DNA of 64,000 nt from Acinetobacter sp. ANC 5054. Lineage in GTDB: Bacteria; Pseudomonadota; Gammaproteobacteria; Pseudomonadales; Moraxellaceae. The stretch covers positions 155,166-219,165 of the forward strand of contig NZ_NEGG01000002.1 of assembly GCF_002135295.1 (NCBI RefSeq). The letters run 5' to 3'. Each line of letters starts with the position of its first letter. Within the stretch, counting starts at the first letter, position 1. This document shows, piece by piece, positions 36,359-46,328 of the stretch. Position numbers and translations under genes: made by a program. Under the pieces are notes generated by a model. That model was not told where the DNA came from. It made no database searches and was given only the letters and a program-made list of their open reading frames with translations.

Positions 36359-36676
36359 TTAGAACGAAATAAAGTAGATATAAATATAGAAAAGCATCAA
36401 ACTCAGGCTAATACTCAAAAGTAATTTTCGCGTTATACAAGTTACAAGAATGGTCAATAGTGCACCATAAAAATAGCTATTGCCCCACCCCCCTTTCCAC
36501 TCACCACCCTCAAAAAATATTACAGGGCTCACAATAGAAATCATTAAGCACGGTGCAGCGTATTTCAACATATGCAACGTAAATTTAGGCAGGCGGATCA
36601 TAGTTTTGGGTTCAAGAAATACATAGCGATTAAAAAAGGTTACAGCTGTCAACGCGAACAATAATACCCAACTCAC
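36359..36676 (-). CDS. azlD: AzlD family transporter small subunit
   Basis: A 105-residue protein of about four helices, matching AzlD, the small partner of AzlC in branched-chain amino-acid (and azaleucine) export. PRFTLHMLKYAAPCLMISIVSP-like segment near residue 30 is typical. Its start overlaps the azlC end by four bases, so the pair is translationally coupled. Confidence 0.88.
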   Translation of the reverse strand: MSWVLLFALTAVTFFNRYVFLEPKTMIRLPKFTLHMLKYAAPCLMISIVSPVIFFEGGEWKGGWGNSYFYGALLTILVTCITRKLLLSISLSLMLFYIYIYFISF

Positions 36677-37398
36677 GACTGACCCCGCTTAATATCCAAC
36701 ATTGCGGTAACTGCCATCCCAATCATGCCAGCAGCCAAAATGGCCGCGTCAAATTTAAACCAACTAAAAACCACTGCGAGCAAGGCAGAGATCAACATGC
36801 CAAAAATTGCTAAAGTCTCTTTTATCACCAAGATAGCCATCACAATAAAAATGACCACAATGGAAAATTCCAAATGAAAGGCAGATAAATCCGGAACGAT
36901 TCGAGCTAGATAAATCCCAACCACACTAAATCCGACCCAACAGAGATAAAAACTAAAACCCGCACCAATTAAATAACGATAGCTAAAACGATGTTCGTAT
37001 AACATTGCAGTAGCATAAAGTTCATCTGTCAGTAAAAAACCTAACAATATGCGCTTAACCAACGGTAATTGGATCGCATTATGACGAAGCTGTAATGCAT
37101 AAATAAAATGTTGACTGGTTAAGAAAAAAATAGTCAAGATGATACTGAAGATTGAAGCACCAGCTGTAAGCATGCTTAAACTCACCAATTGGGCTGCGCC
37201 AGCAAATACCAATGCAGACATACCGAATGCTTGCATCACGCTTAAACCTGCATTTATTGCGACCGATCCCGCCAATATCCCCCAAGGAATAACAGCTAAT
37301 GATAATGGCAACATATCCACCACCCCCTTCCAAAAACCCATAGGTTTTAAAGTGAGATCAATCTCATTTTTGGAGCAATTCATTTTTAAACACGTCAA
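36673..37398 (-). CDS. azlC: AzlC family branched-chain amino acid exporter
   Basis: A 241-residue membrane protein with about six or seven helices. The LPLSLAVIPWGILAGSVAINAGLS stretch near residue 30 and FLLTDELYATAM near 122 are AzlC hallmarks. With AzlD it should export branched-chain amino acids. An AraC-type regulator lies 153 bp upstream on the same strand and may control the pair. Confidence 0.9.
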   Translation of the reverse strand: MTCLKMNCSKNEIDLTLKPMGFWKGVVDMLPLSLAVIPWGILAGSVAINAGLSVMQAFGMSALVFAGAAQLVSLSMLTAGASIFSIILTIFFLTSQHFIYALQLRHNAIQLPLVKRILLGFLLTDELYATAMLYEHRFSYRYLIGAGFSFYLCWVGFSVVGIYLARIVPDLSAFHLEFSIVVIFIVMAILVIKETLAIFGMLISALLAVVFSWFKFDAAILAAGMIGMAVTAMLDIKRGQS

Positions 37399-37551
37399 CT
37401 TTATTGATTAGTGAATAGAATGAAATAAATGTCGGGGTATGAATTGAACAAAATTGTGGATGACGGCTTATTTTTAATCACAGCTTAAAAATGTTTTTTC
37501 ATTGATTTATGTTTTATTTATAGAACTTTAAAAATTAATCTATTTCAACTT

Positions 37552-38382
37552 TTAAAAATTCAGCATGTACTGTGCAGGTGTACAACCAACAGCTTTTTTA
37601 AAATGGCGGTTAAAATGACTCTGATCTGAAAATCCACATAATTGCGCTGTGAGCGCAATTTCTTGACCGCTTTTTAACAATCTCAATGCCTTGTGTAAGC
37701 GACATTGTACTAACCAAGCATGCGGCGGCAAGCCCGTATATTTTTTAAATTGCCGTAATAAATGCCACGGACTCAAACCAACAATCTCTGCCAGATCAGA
37801 TAATTGATGTTCTTTTTCTGGCTCATGAGCCAATATCTCTTGAATAAGCTGTATTTTTCTCTGGGCTTCAGGCAAATTTTTTAAAGTCTGCCTTGTCATT
37901 GCATGGCGACTAATCAAATAGGCTGTGGTCGATAAAAATAAGCTTTCTTTAAACAATGAATTTTGCGATTGGATCAATAAATCAAATAACATGTTCAACT
38001 GGATTGCCAGTCCCTCATCATGTACAACCGCATGAGGAAACCAAGGTGCACTCCCTGTCGATTTAAAAAAATCACGACTGATGTCTGCCATCATCTCAGG
38101 GGTTGGGTATATTGCGCGATAGCACCACCCTGAATCTACCGCAGATGAACCCGTATGAACTTCGTCTGCATTCACTAATATAATGTCACCTTTGGGAGCG
38201 ATATGCTGATGACCTGTACGCAAGAAAGATTGCGCCCCCTCATCAATTAAACCGATACAATAGCCTTCATGTGTATGCTTAGAAAATTCAGTTTCATGAT
38301 AGGATGCTTTAAGCAGTTCAAGTCCACCTAGTTCTTGAACGTGCCAATAATCGACAAACTCATGTGCTTTACTTTCTTGCAT
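37552..38382 (-). CDS. AraC family regulator
   Basis: A 276-residue regulator. Residues about 20-100 form an AraC_binding cupin (FSKHTHEGYCIGLIDEGAQSF), which should sense a small molecule. The C-terminal 100 residues hold the two helix-turn-helix motifs (SDLAEIVGLSPWHLLRQFKKYTG and LCGFSDQSHFNRHFKKAVG). Such regulators are often next to AzlCD or LysE-type exporters and activate them when the amino acid is abundant; here that is inference from position. Confidence 0.92.
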   Translation of the reverse strand: MQESKAHEFVDYWHVQELGGLELLKASYHETEFSKHTHEGYCIGLIDEGAQSFLRTGHQHIAPKGDIILVNADEVHTGSSAVDSGWCYRAIYPTPEMMADISRDFFKSTGSAPWFPHAVVHDEGLAIQLNMLFDLLIQSQNSLFKESLFLSTTAYLISRHAMTRQTLKNLPEAQRKIQLIQEILAHEPEKEHQLSDLAEIVGLSPWHLLRQFKKYTGLPPHAWLVQCRLHKALRLLKSGQEIALTAQLCGFSDQSHFNRHFKKAVGCTPAQYMLNF

Positions 38383-38542
38383 AAACTATTCCACATCGCT
38401 AGCATTTCACTTTAACGACTTATTTCAAACTGCATAGAACAAAATTGCTCATTTGATTTTTTCATCTTTAAAAATGTTTCAAAATAAACAAAATTAAGAT
38501 GCTTTCATCTAGGTTCAACTTGCTGTGGAAAATGATTTGAAT

Positions 38543-39052
38543 CTATTGATATGTTTTTCCATTATGCTTTAACCAGCCATTTACATGACGACCGTTGGGA
38601 TCACGATGTGTCCAGTGCATTACCCCACCTTTATCAGAATATTCATATTCTCCATTGAACTGCACTGTATCTCCCTTTTGCAGATGTTCAATTCGTGGTG
38701 CAAGATCAATATTGTGTGCAACCAAAACAGTTTGCCCATTGCTCAGTTCTAAAATGAATTTTTGATGACGGCTACCTTCATTATCATCTCTTAGTACCGC
38801 AACCACCTTACCAGCACCTTCAACCTGTATATCACTTAGTTTATTTTTAAAGGCATGTGCAATGACTTCAGTTGCATTAGAAGCTTTTGATGTCGATGTT
38901 GGAATTTGCGTTGATTCTAATTCAACTTGCGGTGTTTGCTGTATAGTTGATTGAACCGAGTCTTTATTTTGCTGTTGTAAATCAATACCGTAATACGCTG
39001 CAGCCAGCGCAATAATTACACCACCAATGGTTAAATTTGTTTTATTTGCCAT
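38543..39052 (-). CDS. DUF3465 family membrane-anchored protein
   Basis: A 169-residue protein with an uncleaved or cleavable N-terminal hydrophobic segment (residues 6-22), a polar linker to about residue 65, and a DUF3465 domain. The domain resembles an OB-fold nucleic-acid-binding module: GAGKVVAVLRDDNEGSRHQKFILEL, HNIDLAPRI and GGVMHWTHRDPNGRH. It should face the periplasm. The function is unknown. Confidence 0.85.
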   Translation of the reverse strand: MANKTNLTIGGVIIALAAAYYGIDLQQQNKDSVQSTIQQTPQVELESTQIPTSTSKASNATEVIAHAFKNKLSDIQVEGAGKVVAVLRDDNEGSRHQKFILELSNGQTVLVAHNIDLAPRIEHLQKGDTVQFNGEYEYSDKGGVMHWTHRDPNGRHVNGWLKHNGKTYQ

Positions 39053-39193
39053 AATCTTTATCGCCCAAACTAGGCTGTGTTCGCTAATTCAAGACATTAT
39101 AGCCATGAAATAGGTTTTGATTAAAACCGATGTAAAAGATTTTAACTGAGCGATAGATTTACTTTAATCTTAATATTTTCAAAAACCAAAGAC

Positions 39194-39227
39194 ATAAAAA
39201 AAGCCCTCAAAAGAGGACCTTTTTTTG
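39194..39227 (-). terminator. Terminator after tsf
   Basis: On the minus strand AAAAGGTCCTC and GAGGGCTTTT pair around a TTTT loop (two mismatches), followed by a T run. Confidence 0.75.
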
Positions 39228-39241
39228 CAAATAATCAGTGA

Positions 39242-40117
39242 TTATTTTGCAGCAGCTTGAGCAGCAGCAACTTCTTCAGCGAAGCTCATTTCTGCTTTTT
39301 TCTCAATACCTTCACCCACTTCGAAACGAACGAAGTTTGCAACTGTAGTGCCAGTAGCTTTAAGAACGTCTGCAACTTTCTTATCGTTATCGATAACGTA
39401 CATTTGGTTCTCAAGAACAACTTCGTTAAGGTATTTCTGAACTGAACCAGTAACCATTTTTTCAACGATGTTAGCAGGTTTACCAGATTCAAGCGCTTTC
39501 GCTTCAGCAATTTCTTTTTCTTTAGCGATAAGATCAGCAGAAACACCAGCTTCGTTTACAGCAACCGGGTTGAATGCAGCAATGTGCATAGCCAAACCTT
39601 TACCAGTTTCAGCATCACCAGCGTATGCAGCTACAACACCGATTTTTAAACCGTGTTTGTAAACTGCAAGGTTTTCGCCTTCAACGATAGTTGCACGACG
39701 AACTTGGATGTTTTCACCGATTTTTTGAACAAGCGCAATACGAGCTTCTTCTACAGTGTGACCATCTTCAAGTTTCAATTCTGCAATTTGAGCAGCATCA
39801 GTTACGCCAGCAGCAAGTGCAGCAGCAGCAACTTTAGCAGAGAAACCCGCAAAGTTTTCGTCTTTAGCAACGAAGTCAGTTTGGCAGTTTACTTCTAAAA
39901 GAATAGCTTTGTTGCCTTCTTGAGCGATAGTGATCGCGCCGTCAGCAGCGATGTTACCCGCTTTTTTAGCAGCTTTAGCTTGACCAGATTTACGAAGGTT
40001 GTCGATCGCTAATTCGATGTCGCCACCAGCTTCTGTCAATGCTTTTTTACATTCCATCATTGCAAGACCAGTACGATCGCGCAATTCTTTAACCATGCTT
40101 GCTGTAACTGCAGTCAT
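39242..40117 (-). CDS. tsf: Elongation factor Ts
   Basis: Nucleotide exchange factor for EF-Tu. The 291 residues begin with the UBA-like domain (VKELRDRTGLAMMECKKALTEAGGD) and contain the TDFVAKDENF motif near residue 81 that inserts into EF-Tu. AGGAGATTAAC precedes the ATG. It is second gene of rpsB-tsf; a hairpin stands in the 141-bp gap. Confidence 0.98.
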   Translation of the reverse strand: MTAVTASMVKELRDRTGLAMMECKKALTEAGGDIELAIDNLRKSGQAKAAKKAGNIAADGAITIAQEGNKAILLEVNCQTDFVAKDENFAGFSAKVAAAALAAGVTDAAQIAELKLEDGHTVEEARIALVQKIGENIQVRRATIVEGENLAVYKHGLKIGVVAAYAGDAETGKGLAMHIAAFNPVAVNEAGVSADLIAKEKEIAEAKALESGKPANIVEKMVTGSVQKYLNEVVLENQMYVIDNDKKVADVLKATGTTVANFVRFEVGEGIEKKAEMSFAEEVAAAQAAAK

Positions 40118-40164
40118 GTTAATCTCCTAAATACGGTAGAAAATGAATTCTTTTTAGAACAGAA

Positions 40165-40191
40165 ACGGCCCAGAGCTGTCTCTTGGGCCGT
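40165..40191 (-). promoter_or_regulatory. Hairpin in the rpsB-tsf spacer
   Basis: ACGGCCCA and TGGGCCGT pair around GAG-CTGT-CTC, giving a strong stem without a real T run (only TTT). It may tune the ratio of S2 to EF-Ts as a partial terminator or an RNA-processing site. Confidence 0.6.
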
Positions 40192-40258
40192 CTGCATACA
40201 TGACGCTTACTTTGCCACCATCACATGTCGCAAAAATGACAAGCTTACGTCAAACGCA

Positions 40259-41005
40259 TTAAGCCTCAGAAGCAGGAGCTTCGTCGCCTTTCGCTTGTGC
40301 ATTTGCTTGTGATTGAGCATATTCTTTACCAGCAAGAATCGCATCAGCCATAGCAGAAGCATAAAGAGTAACTGCACGGATCGCATCGTCGTTACCAGGA
40401 ATAACGTAGTCTACGTTGTCTGGGTTAGAGTTTGTATCAACGATACCGATTACAGGAATACCAAGGTTTTTAGCTTCTTTAATTGCAATTGCTTCGTGAT
40501 CAACGTCGATTACGAATAATGCGTCAGGTAAACCACCCATGTTTTTAACGCCGCCAAGACCGCGTTCAAGTTTATCCATCTCACGAGTACGTTCTAAAGC
40601 TTCACGTTTAGTAAGCTTAGCGAAAGTGCCGTCTTGAGATTGAGTTTGAAGGTCTTTTAGACGGTTGATTGACTGACGAAGAGTTTTCCAGTTAGTCAAC
40701 ATACCACCTAACCAACGGTGATCAACATATGGTTGGCCAGCGCGTTGAGCTTGTTCACGGATGATTGCAGAAGCTGCACGTTTAGTACCAACGAACAAAA
40801 CTTTGTTCTTTTTGCTAGCCAAGTTGTTAGCAAAGTTCAAAGCATCATTTAACGCAGGAACAGTGTGTTCAAGGTTGATGATGTGAATTTTGTTGCGCGC
40901 ACCAAAGATGTACTCGCGCATTTTTGGATTCCAAAAACGTGTTTGGTGACCGAAGTGTGCGCCTGCTTGAAGAAGGTCGCGCATGCTTACGTTGTAATCT
41001 GCCAT
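40259..41005 (-). CDS. rpsB: 30S ribosomal protein S2
   Basis: Ribosomal protein of the small subunit, 248 residues from [10 protein letters not shown]. The signatures [21 protein letters not shown] and the later [20 protein letters not shown] are clear. The frame is open 70 codons further upstream, but S2 starts at the ATG at 41003-41005, which follows AAGGTAAAG. The 200-bp leader probably carries the promoter and an S2-binding autoregulatory structure. Confidence 0.98.
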   Translation of the reverse strand: MADYNVSMRDLLQAGAHFGHQTRFWNPKMREYIFGARNKIHIINLEHTVPALNDALNFANNLASKKNKVLFVGTKRAASAIIREQAQRAGQPYVDHRWLGGMLTNWKTLRQSINRLKDLQTQSQDGTFAKLTKREALERTREMDKLERGLGGVKNMGGLPDALFVIDVDHEAIAIKEAKNLGIPVIGIVDTNSNPDNVDYVIPGNDDAIRAVTLYASAMADAILAGKEYAQSQANAQAKGDEAPASEA

Positions 41006-41213
41006 TTTCTTTACCTTAAAGTTTGGGTTAGGCCTCCATATACCCGCATTCTCCACCTTTAAAAGGCACCCAGAGAAATGTGTCGATATATGTGCGGATT
41101 TTATTGCCCCATCGCACAAAGCTCGTAAAAGATATTCACGAAAAAGCATTTGATAAAATGGGCGGCTATTTATACCATAGTCACATACAAATTTCCAAAA
41201 GTTTTTAGAGATC
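41006..41213. promoter_or_regulatory. rpsB leader and divergent map promoter region
   Basis: In gammaproteobacteria S2 represses its own mRNA through a leader RNA. The minus strand here has GGGTGCC and GGTGGAG in the 100 nt before rpsB, which may form that structure; I cannot fold it reliably. For map, TTGATA at 41149-41154 with TACCAT or TATACC about 17 bp on is a plausible promoter. Confidence 0.4.
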
Positions 41214-42041
41214 ATGAACAGTACTTACGAAGCTCCCCGTCGTTTAATCAAAACCCCTGACGAAATTGAAAAAATGCGTATTGCGGGACGACTGGCAGCA
41301 GAAGTTTTGGATATGATCAAACCGCACATTGTTCCAGGTGTGACTACCCTAGAACTTGATACGATTTGTCATGACTATATTGTCAATAAACAAGAAGCCA
41401 TTCCTGCTTGTTTAGGCTACGGAGCAGCACCGGGTCGCCCAGCGTTCCAACATGTCATCTGCACTTCAGTGAACCATGTGGTATGTCACGGCATTCCATC
41501 TGAAGCGAAAAAGTTAAAAAAAGGTGACATCCTGAATATTGATGTCACTGTTATTAAAGATGGTTACCACGGCGATACCAACATGATGTACATCGTGGGT
41601 GGTGAAACCACTATTTTGGCAAATCGCCTTTGTAAAGTTGCACAAGAAGCGATGTACCGTGGTATGGCTGTCGTTAAACCAGGTGCAACTATGGGTGATA
41701 TTGGTCATGCCATTCAACAATATGTTGAGTCAGAACGCTTTGGTGTTGTACGTGAATATTGTGGTCATGGTATTGGTACTGTGTTCCATGACGAACCACA
41801 AGTACTTCATTATGGCCAACCAGACACTGGTATGATTTTAGAAGAAGGCATGACCTTTACAATTGAGCCAATGGTCAATGGTGGTGACTGGAAAACTAAA
41901 TTACTAGGTGACAAATGGACTGTGGTGACTAAAGATCATAGCTTGTCAGCTCAGTACGAACATACCTTACTTGTAACAAAAGATGGTGTCGAAGTTCTTA
42001 CTGCTCGCCCTGAAGAAGATCTATCACGCTTTGGTCAATAA
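41214..42041 (+). CDS. map: Methionine aminopeptidase, type I
   Basis: Removes the initiator Met from new proteins. The 275 residues are slightly longer than E. coli Map by a short N-terminal and C-terminal extension. Metal ligands are visible: Asp in [16 protein letters not shown] near residue 108-119, His in [15 protein letters not shown] near 182, Glu in TFTIEPMV near 215 and the late Glu in QYEHTLLV. It diverges from rpsB, the usual arrangement in this group. Confidence 0.96.
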   Translation: MNSTYEAPRRLIKTPDEIEKMRIAGRLAAEVLDMIKPHIVPGVTTLELDTICHDYIVNKQEAIPACLGYGAAPGRPAFQHVICTSVNHVVCHGIPSEAKKLKKGDILNIDVTVIKDGYHGDTNMMYIVGGETTILANRLCKVAQEAMYRGMAVVKPGATMGDIGHAIQQYVESERFGVVREYCGHGIGTVFHDEPQVLHYGQPDTGMILEEGMTFTIEPMVNGGDWKTKLLGDKWTVVTKDHSLSAQYEHTLLVTKDGVEVLTARPEEDLSRFGQ

Positions 42042-42070
42042 GTACGTTGTTCAATTCAATGTAATTTAAG

Positions 42071-42100
42071 CAAAAGGTCACCCATAGTGGTGGCCTTTTG
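42071..42100 (+). terminator. Possible terminator after map
   Basis: CAAAAGG and CCTTTTG arms enclose an imperfect inner stem (TCACCC/GGTGG). The T run is short. Confidence 0.55.
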
Positions 42101-42307
42101 TATTTTCTGGATTAAACCAATTCTAAACTAAACATAAAAAACTTGCCTTAAAATAAAGTAACTAAATATGATTTTATTCAATAAATGGCGTTCATATGGA
42201 GACACACTTTTTTTCACAATGTTGGTTTTGCCACTCCCCATTAGTGTGCAATTAAGCTAAGATAGTGTGCTTTTTAATTTTTAATCCCTATAAGAAGGAA
42301 TACTGCC

Positions 42308-43534
42308 GTGGACGTACGTCTCTCTGATCGTGTAAATGCTATCAAACCGTCCCCAACTCTTGCTGTTACCAATAAAGCAGCTGAATTGAAAGCTGCGGGT
42401 AAAAACGTGATTGGTTTGGGCGCTGGCGAACCTGATTTCGACACACCACAACACATCAAAGATGCTGCAATTACTGCTATCAACAATGGTTTTACAAAAT
42501 ACACAGCTGTTGACGGTACTCCAGGTCTTAAAAAAGCAATTATTGCTAAATTAAAACGCGACAATAATCTTGAATATGCTGCAAACCAAATCTTGGTATC
42601 TTGCGGTGGTAAACAATCTTTCTTTAACTTAGCACTTGCTTTGTTAAATAAAGGTGACGAAGTAATCATCCCTGCTCCATACTGGGTAAGCTACCCAGAC
42701 ATGGTTATCATCGCTGAAGGCGTGCCTGTAGTTGTAAAATGTGGTGAAGAACAACGCTTCAAAATCACTCCTGCTCAATTAGAAGCAGCAATTACTGACA
42801 AAACTCGTTTAGTGGTTTTAAACAGCCCTTCAAACCCTACAGGTATGATCTACACTAAAGCTGAATTAGAAGCTTTAGCTGAAGTTCTTCGTAAATACCC
42901 AGAAGTTTTAGTTGCTTCTGATGATATGTACGAACCAATCCGTTGGGACGACGAATTCTACAACATCGCAACTGTTGCACCTGACCTTTACGACCGTGTA
43001 ATCATTCTTAACGGTGTATCTAAAGCGTATGCAATGACTGGCTGGCGTATTGGCTATGCAGCGGGTCCTGCTAAACTGATTGGCGCAATGAAAAAAATCC
43101 AATCTCAATCAACTTCAAACCCAACTTCTATTTCGCAAGTTGCTGCTGAAGCTGCATTGAATGGTCCTCAAGACGTGCTTCAACCAATGATTAAAGCTTT
43201 CCACCGTCGTCATGACTTAGTGGTAAATGGCTTGAATGCAATCAACGGTATTACTTGCCTTCCTGCTGATGGTGCATTCTATGCATACGCAAACATCCGT
43301 CCATTGATTCGTGCGAAAGGTTTAAAATCTTGCACAGAATTCTCTGCATGGTTATTGGAAGAAACTGGTGTTGCTGTTGTTCCTGGTGATGCATTCGGTC
43401 TTGGTGGCTACATGCGTATTTCATACGCAACTGCTGACGAAGTACTTGTAGATGCGCTTGCTCGTATCAAAAAAGCTGCTGATTCAATCGAAGGCGTAGA
43501 TGCTGCGATTGCTTCAATTGCTGCTGAAAAATAA
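42308..43534 (+). CDS. aspC: Aspartate / aromatic aminotransferase (class I, PLP)
   Basis: A 408-residue fold-type I aminotransferase. GLGAGEPDFDTP near residue 36, the Asn in NSPSNPTG near 177, the Asp/Tyr pair near 206, and the PLP lysine in NGVSKAYAMTGWRIGY near 240 mark the Igamma aspartate aminotransferase group found in bacteria without E. coli-type AspC. The start is GTG at 42308, preceded by AGAAGGAA. The symbol follows common Acinetobacter usage; exact substrate range is not shown by the sequence. Confidence 0.9.
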   Translation: MDVRLSDRVNAIKPSPTLAVTNKAAELKAAGKNVIGLGAGEPDFDTPQHIKDAAITAINNGFTKYTAVDGTPGLKKAIIAKLKRDNNLEYAANQILVSCGGKQSFFNLALALLNKGDEVIIPAPYWVSYPDMVIIAEGVPVVVKCGEEQRFKITPAQLEAAITDKTRLVVLNSPSNPTGMIYTKAELEALAEVLRKYPEVLVASDDMYEPIRWDDEFYNIATVAPDLYDRVIILNGVSKAYAMTGWRIGYAAGPAKLIGAMKKIQSQSTSNPTSISQVAAEAALNGPQDVLQPMIKAFHRRHDLVVNGLNAINGITCLPADGAFYAYANIRPLIRAKGLKSCTEFSAWLLEETGVAVVPGDAFGLGGYMRISYATADEVLVDALARIKKAADSIEGVDAAIASIAAEK

Positions 43535-43555
43535 TTTGATTTAACCATCAAATTT

Positions 43556-43585
43556 AAAAACCCGCGAACTTCGCGGGTTTTTTTA
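43556..43585. terminator. Terminator after aspC
   Basis: AAACCCGCGAA and TTCGCGGGTTT form a perfect stem with a T run. Confidence 0.92.
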
Positions 43586-43625
43586 TATGCAATTTACGCA
43601 TCAAAAAACTTTTATTTGTAAATAC

Positions 43626-44495
43626 TTACCTCTCCAGAGAGTTATCTGATGTTGGCTGAAGCAATGAAACAGGTTTAGCAGAAGCCCAAATCACTAAGCC
43701 AATACCTGCCAAAACAATTGCAGCAGATATGATGATGCGCCAACTTAAGGGCTCACCAATAAACAACGCACCACCAATAATTGCCAAACACGGTACAGAT
43801 AACTGCACGCTACTAGCGGTCACACGGTCTATCTGCTTCACTATGGCATACCAAAGTACATAAGCTCCACTAGACGCTAAACCACCTGAAAGCATCGCTA
43901 GAATGATACCTTTGGGCTGTGCGAAGCTTTGGCTGTACAAAGCAATATAAGCCAATAGGACAAAAGGAATTGCCAGTACAAAATTGGCTAAACTGCTTGC
44001 CAATGGATTTTGCATATTTTTGCCCGCAATACTGTACATGGCCCAGCCAATACCTGAGAGCACCATCATCCCTGCATAAATCAAATTGGGCGCTGAAGCA
44101 CCCGGCAACAATAGAATTAAAATACCAATAATGGCGATGGCTAATCCCACTCCGCGGCGCAAGTTAATTTTCTCTCCATGGCAAAGTCCATACCCCACCA
44201 TGCTGAGCTGTACTGTGCCAAACAGCAACAAGGCGCCTACACCTGCATCAATATGTAAATAGGCTAAGGAAAATGCAACAATATAGAGCGCAAGAAAAAA
44301 ACCGTTTTTAATGCTCCATTCTATTTTTGTTTTATGTGCTGACAATGCATATAAAGTCAGCAAAACAGCCGCCCCGCTGCACACCCGAATCAAGCTAAAA
44401 CTCATCGGATCAATCTGATGCTGTGCCAAGGCCAAACGGCATAAAATAGAATTCGCCGCAAAGGCAATCATCGCAATACAAATTTTCAGCAGCAT
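43626..44495 (-). CDS. EamA/RhaT family transporter
   Basis: A 289-residue drug/metabolite transporter with ten predicted helices in two EamA halves (about 1-135 and 145-278). The second half ends in the typical GGALFIGEPLSWRIIISAAIVLAGI. The substrate is unknown; relatives export amino acids or metabolites. It converges on aspC and shares its terminator. Confidence 0.88.
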   Translation of the reverse strand: MLLKICIAMIAFAANSILCRLALAQHQIDPMSFSLIRVCSGAAVLLTLYALSAHKTKIEWSIKNGFFLALYIVAFSLAYLHIDAGVGALLLFGTVQLSMVGYGLCHGEKINLRRGVGLAIAIIGILILLLPGASAPNLIYAGMMVLSGIGWAMYSIAGKNMQNPLASSLANFVLAIPFVLLAYIALYSQSFAQPKGIILAMLSGGLASSGAYVLWYAIVKQIDRVTASSVQLSVPCLAIIGGALFIGEPLSWRIIISAAIVLAGIGLVIWASAKPVSLLQPTSDNSLER

Positions 44496-44622
44496 GGTTG
44501 AGCATCCTTATTCAACGTCTACTTTAGATATATCGAATATATCTTATTAAATCTAGAGAGTTTTTCTCATGCGATTTATCAGCAATATCGATGTGTAACG
44601 CAGATAACTCAAACTCAATACC

Positions 44623-45045
44623 TTATTTTTTGACATCATCTGGTGAAAATAAAGCAATCACATCCGCTTCCGTGAGCTGCTCTGTAGAATGCTTGAATTG
44701 GTAAAAATCAGGCTTATTATCAATATAAATTTCTGTTGTCAGCTTTAAATCTTTTGGCTGTTCTACCATCGCAAATACATTGATATTACAATAGTTGCCA
44801 TCCTGAGTTCGCCAAAAAAGTGACGTGCCACATTCGCCACAAAAACCACGCTCGCCCCAATCCGATGATTTGAATAGTTTTAAAAATTCTTGATTTTCAA
44901 ACCTTAAACTACTTGGTTCAACATCAATACTCATGAGTACTCCGCTCGACTGCTTGCGACACATTGAACAATGACAAGCATGGACATCATGATTTTTGAG
45001 TACGGCTTGGAACTTGGTTTTACCGCATAAACAAGACACGTTCAT
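44623..45045 (-). CDS. GFA family (CENP-V/GFA domain) protein
   Basis: A 140-residue zinc protein of the family named after glutathione-dependent formaldehyde-activating enzyme. The zinc cysteines are visible: CLCGKTKF at the N-terminus, CHCSMCRKQSSG near residue 26 and CGECGTSLFW near 75. Most members have no proven activity. I start at the ATG at 45043-45045, which follows GAAGGAA; the upstream ATG at 45063 lies before that ribosome site. Confidence 0.9.
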   Translation of the reverse strand: MNVSCLCGKTKFQAVLKNHDVHACHCSMCRKQSSGVLMSIDVEPSSLRFENQEFLKLFKSSDWGERGFCGECGTSLFWRTQDGNYCNINVFAMVEQPKDLKLTTEIYIDNKPDFYQFKHSTEQLTEADVIALFSPDDVKK

Positions 45046-45373
45046 TGTGAGTTCCTTCTCCATGTGAAGACTATGTAAATTACTAAATCCTTGTTTATCT
45101 TATACATAAAAAATAAAACCGTGTGTAAATTTTGTGCACCACTTTAAAAACAACAATCTCGTAAAGCTCTCCCAATGCCAACAACACTCAGCTCATTAAA
45201 ATAAATACTCCTACACTATTTATGTTTCGTATGTTCAGAGCATGACTTCAATCTATGATTAGGATTTCATTGATTTTGTACTGATCAATCCAATGCTGAA
45301 TATTGACGAAAAGGCTGAATTTTGTTTAATTGAACATCAAGTTCCAAAAAGAAACTAATAGATTAATTTAGAA
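45046..45373. other. Spacer between divergent GFA and thioesterase genes
   Basis: 328 bp that must hold both promoters. A 32-codon open stretch at 45263-45358 has no usable start or ribosome site. I see no inverted repeat or other structure. Confidence 0.4.
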
Positions 45374-45817
45374 ATGAACAAAATGAATCCAAAAGAAATG
45401 TCAGGGCTACAAATTTTACAAGCGATGTGTGATGGGTATATTCCTGCGCCATCTATGAGTGAAACCATTCCAATGCTCACTGGAAAAGTTGAATTAGGTG
45501 AGGTGCATTTTCAAGTTCAGGCCGATCACAGACACCTCAATCCACTCGGTGGGGTACATGGTGGATTTGCTGCAACAGTTTTAGATTCTGTCACAGGTTG
45601 TGCGGTCTTTTCGATGTTAGAAGCAGGTGTAGGCTATGGCACAATTGATCTCAATGTCAAAATGTGTAGACCAATTCCAATCAATACCCCACTTAAAGCT
45701 TGGGGAAAAACCATTAATATCAGTAAAAATTTAGGGATTGCAGAAGGTCAAATTGTCGATGATGAAGGCAAGTTATATGCACATGCTACAGCAACTTGCA
45801 TGATCATCCGTGCATAA
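45374..45817 (+). CDS. PaaI family thioesterase
   Basis: A 147-residue hotdog-fold acyl-CoA thioesterase. The PaaI pattern HLNPLGGVHGGFAATVLDSVTG near residue 55-76 contains the catalytic HGG and Asp, and GTIDLNVKMCRPI follows. It should hydrolyse acyl- or aryl-CoA esters in the cytoplasm. The gene stands alone. Confidence 0.9.
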   Translation: MNKMNPKEMSGLQILQAMCDGYIPAPSMSETIPMLTGKVELGEVHFQVQADHRHLNPLGGVHGGFAATVLDSVTGCAVFSMLEAGVGYGTIDLNVKMCRPIPINTPLKAWGKTINISKNLGIAEGQIVDDEGKLYAHATATCMIIRA

Positions 45818-45869
45818 ATAGACTTGCTCGCATTTGTCGATGCGAGCAACTCAAAATTTATAAATTATT

Positions 45870-46328
45870 TTAAATAGCCGAATGTAATGCACGAATCAGT
45901 TGAGTATCGCTTAGGTTGATTCGATTGCTTCCCTTTTGGAAACAGTAGTATTTCAAAGCACTATCAAGCTCAACAGAAAGGACTTTTTGTTCCGAAAGCG
46001 ACCATACTTTAGAACGATTTGAACCTGAAAGCGCACTTCCCGCCAATTGATATAAATACAAATCCTGTTGACGATGTAAAGGTGTTTTACATCCACCATC
46101 TTTATGCTCTTGGCGTAAACGACATGGCACATCAATCAACCATTTTTGGCTGAACCACAGTTGTAATAAATCACCTAAAGACAATTGACGATGCCCAAGT
46201 GGCCATACATCAACATATGCTTCTTCGACAGGAATTTGATATTGAGATTGATCCGCAAGTATAGAAAGGTAATTTTCTTGATAATAAGAAAAGTTTGAAA
46301 AAATTTGAGAAATAGTGAGCGTATTCAT
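45870..46328 (-). CDS. Unknown cytoplasmic protein
   Basis: A 152-residue protein starting MNTLTISQIF at the ATG at 46326-46328, preceded by GGAGAAAGCG; an earlier start at 46364 is less likely. There is no signal peptide or membrane helix. It has a CRLRQEHKDGGCKTP segment near residue 83 with two cysteines. I recognise no family. It converges on the thioesterase gene and is followed upstream by the fifth tRNA-Asn. Confidence 0.7.
   Translation of the reverse strand: MNTLTISQIFSNFSYYQENYLSILADQSQYQIPVEEAYVDVWPLGHRQLSLGDLLQLWFSQKWLIDVPCRLRQEHKDGGCKTPLHRQQDLYLYQLAGSALSGSNRSKVWSLSEQKVLSVELDSALKYYCFQKGSNRINLSDTQLIRALHSAI

Noticed and set aside
39242..41215. Several antisense and offset frames over tsf and rpsB
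   Set aside because: They are shadows of strongly biased ribosomal and translation-factor genes and lack starts with ribosome sites.
45263..45358. 32-codon open stretch before the thioesterase gene
   Set aside because: It follows a stop codon, has only an internal ATG without ribosome site, and is too short to judge.
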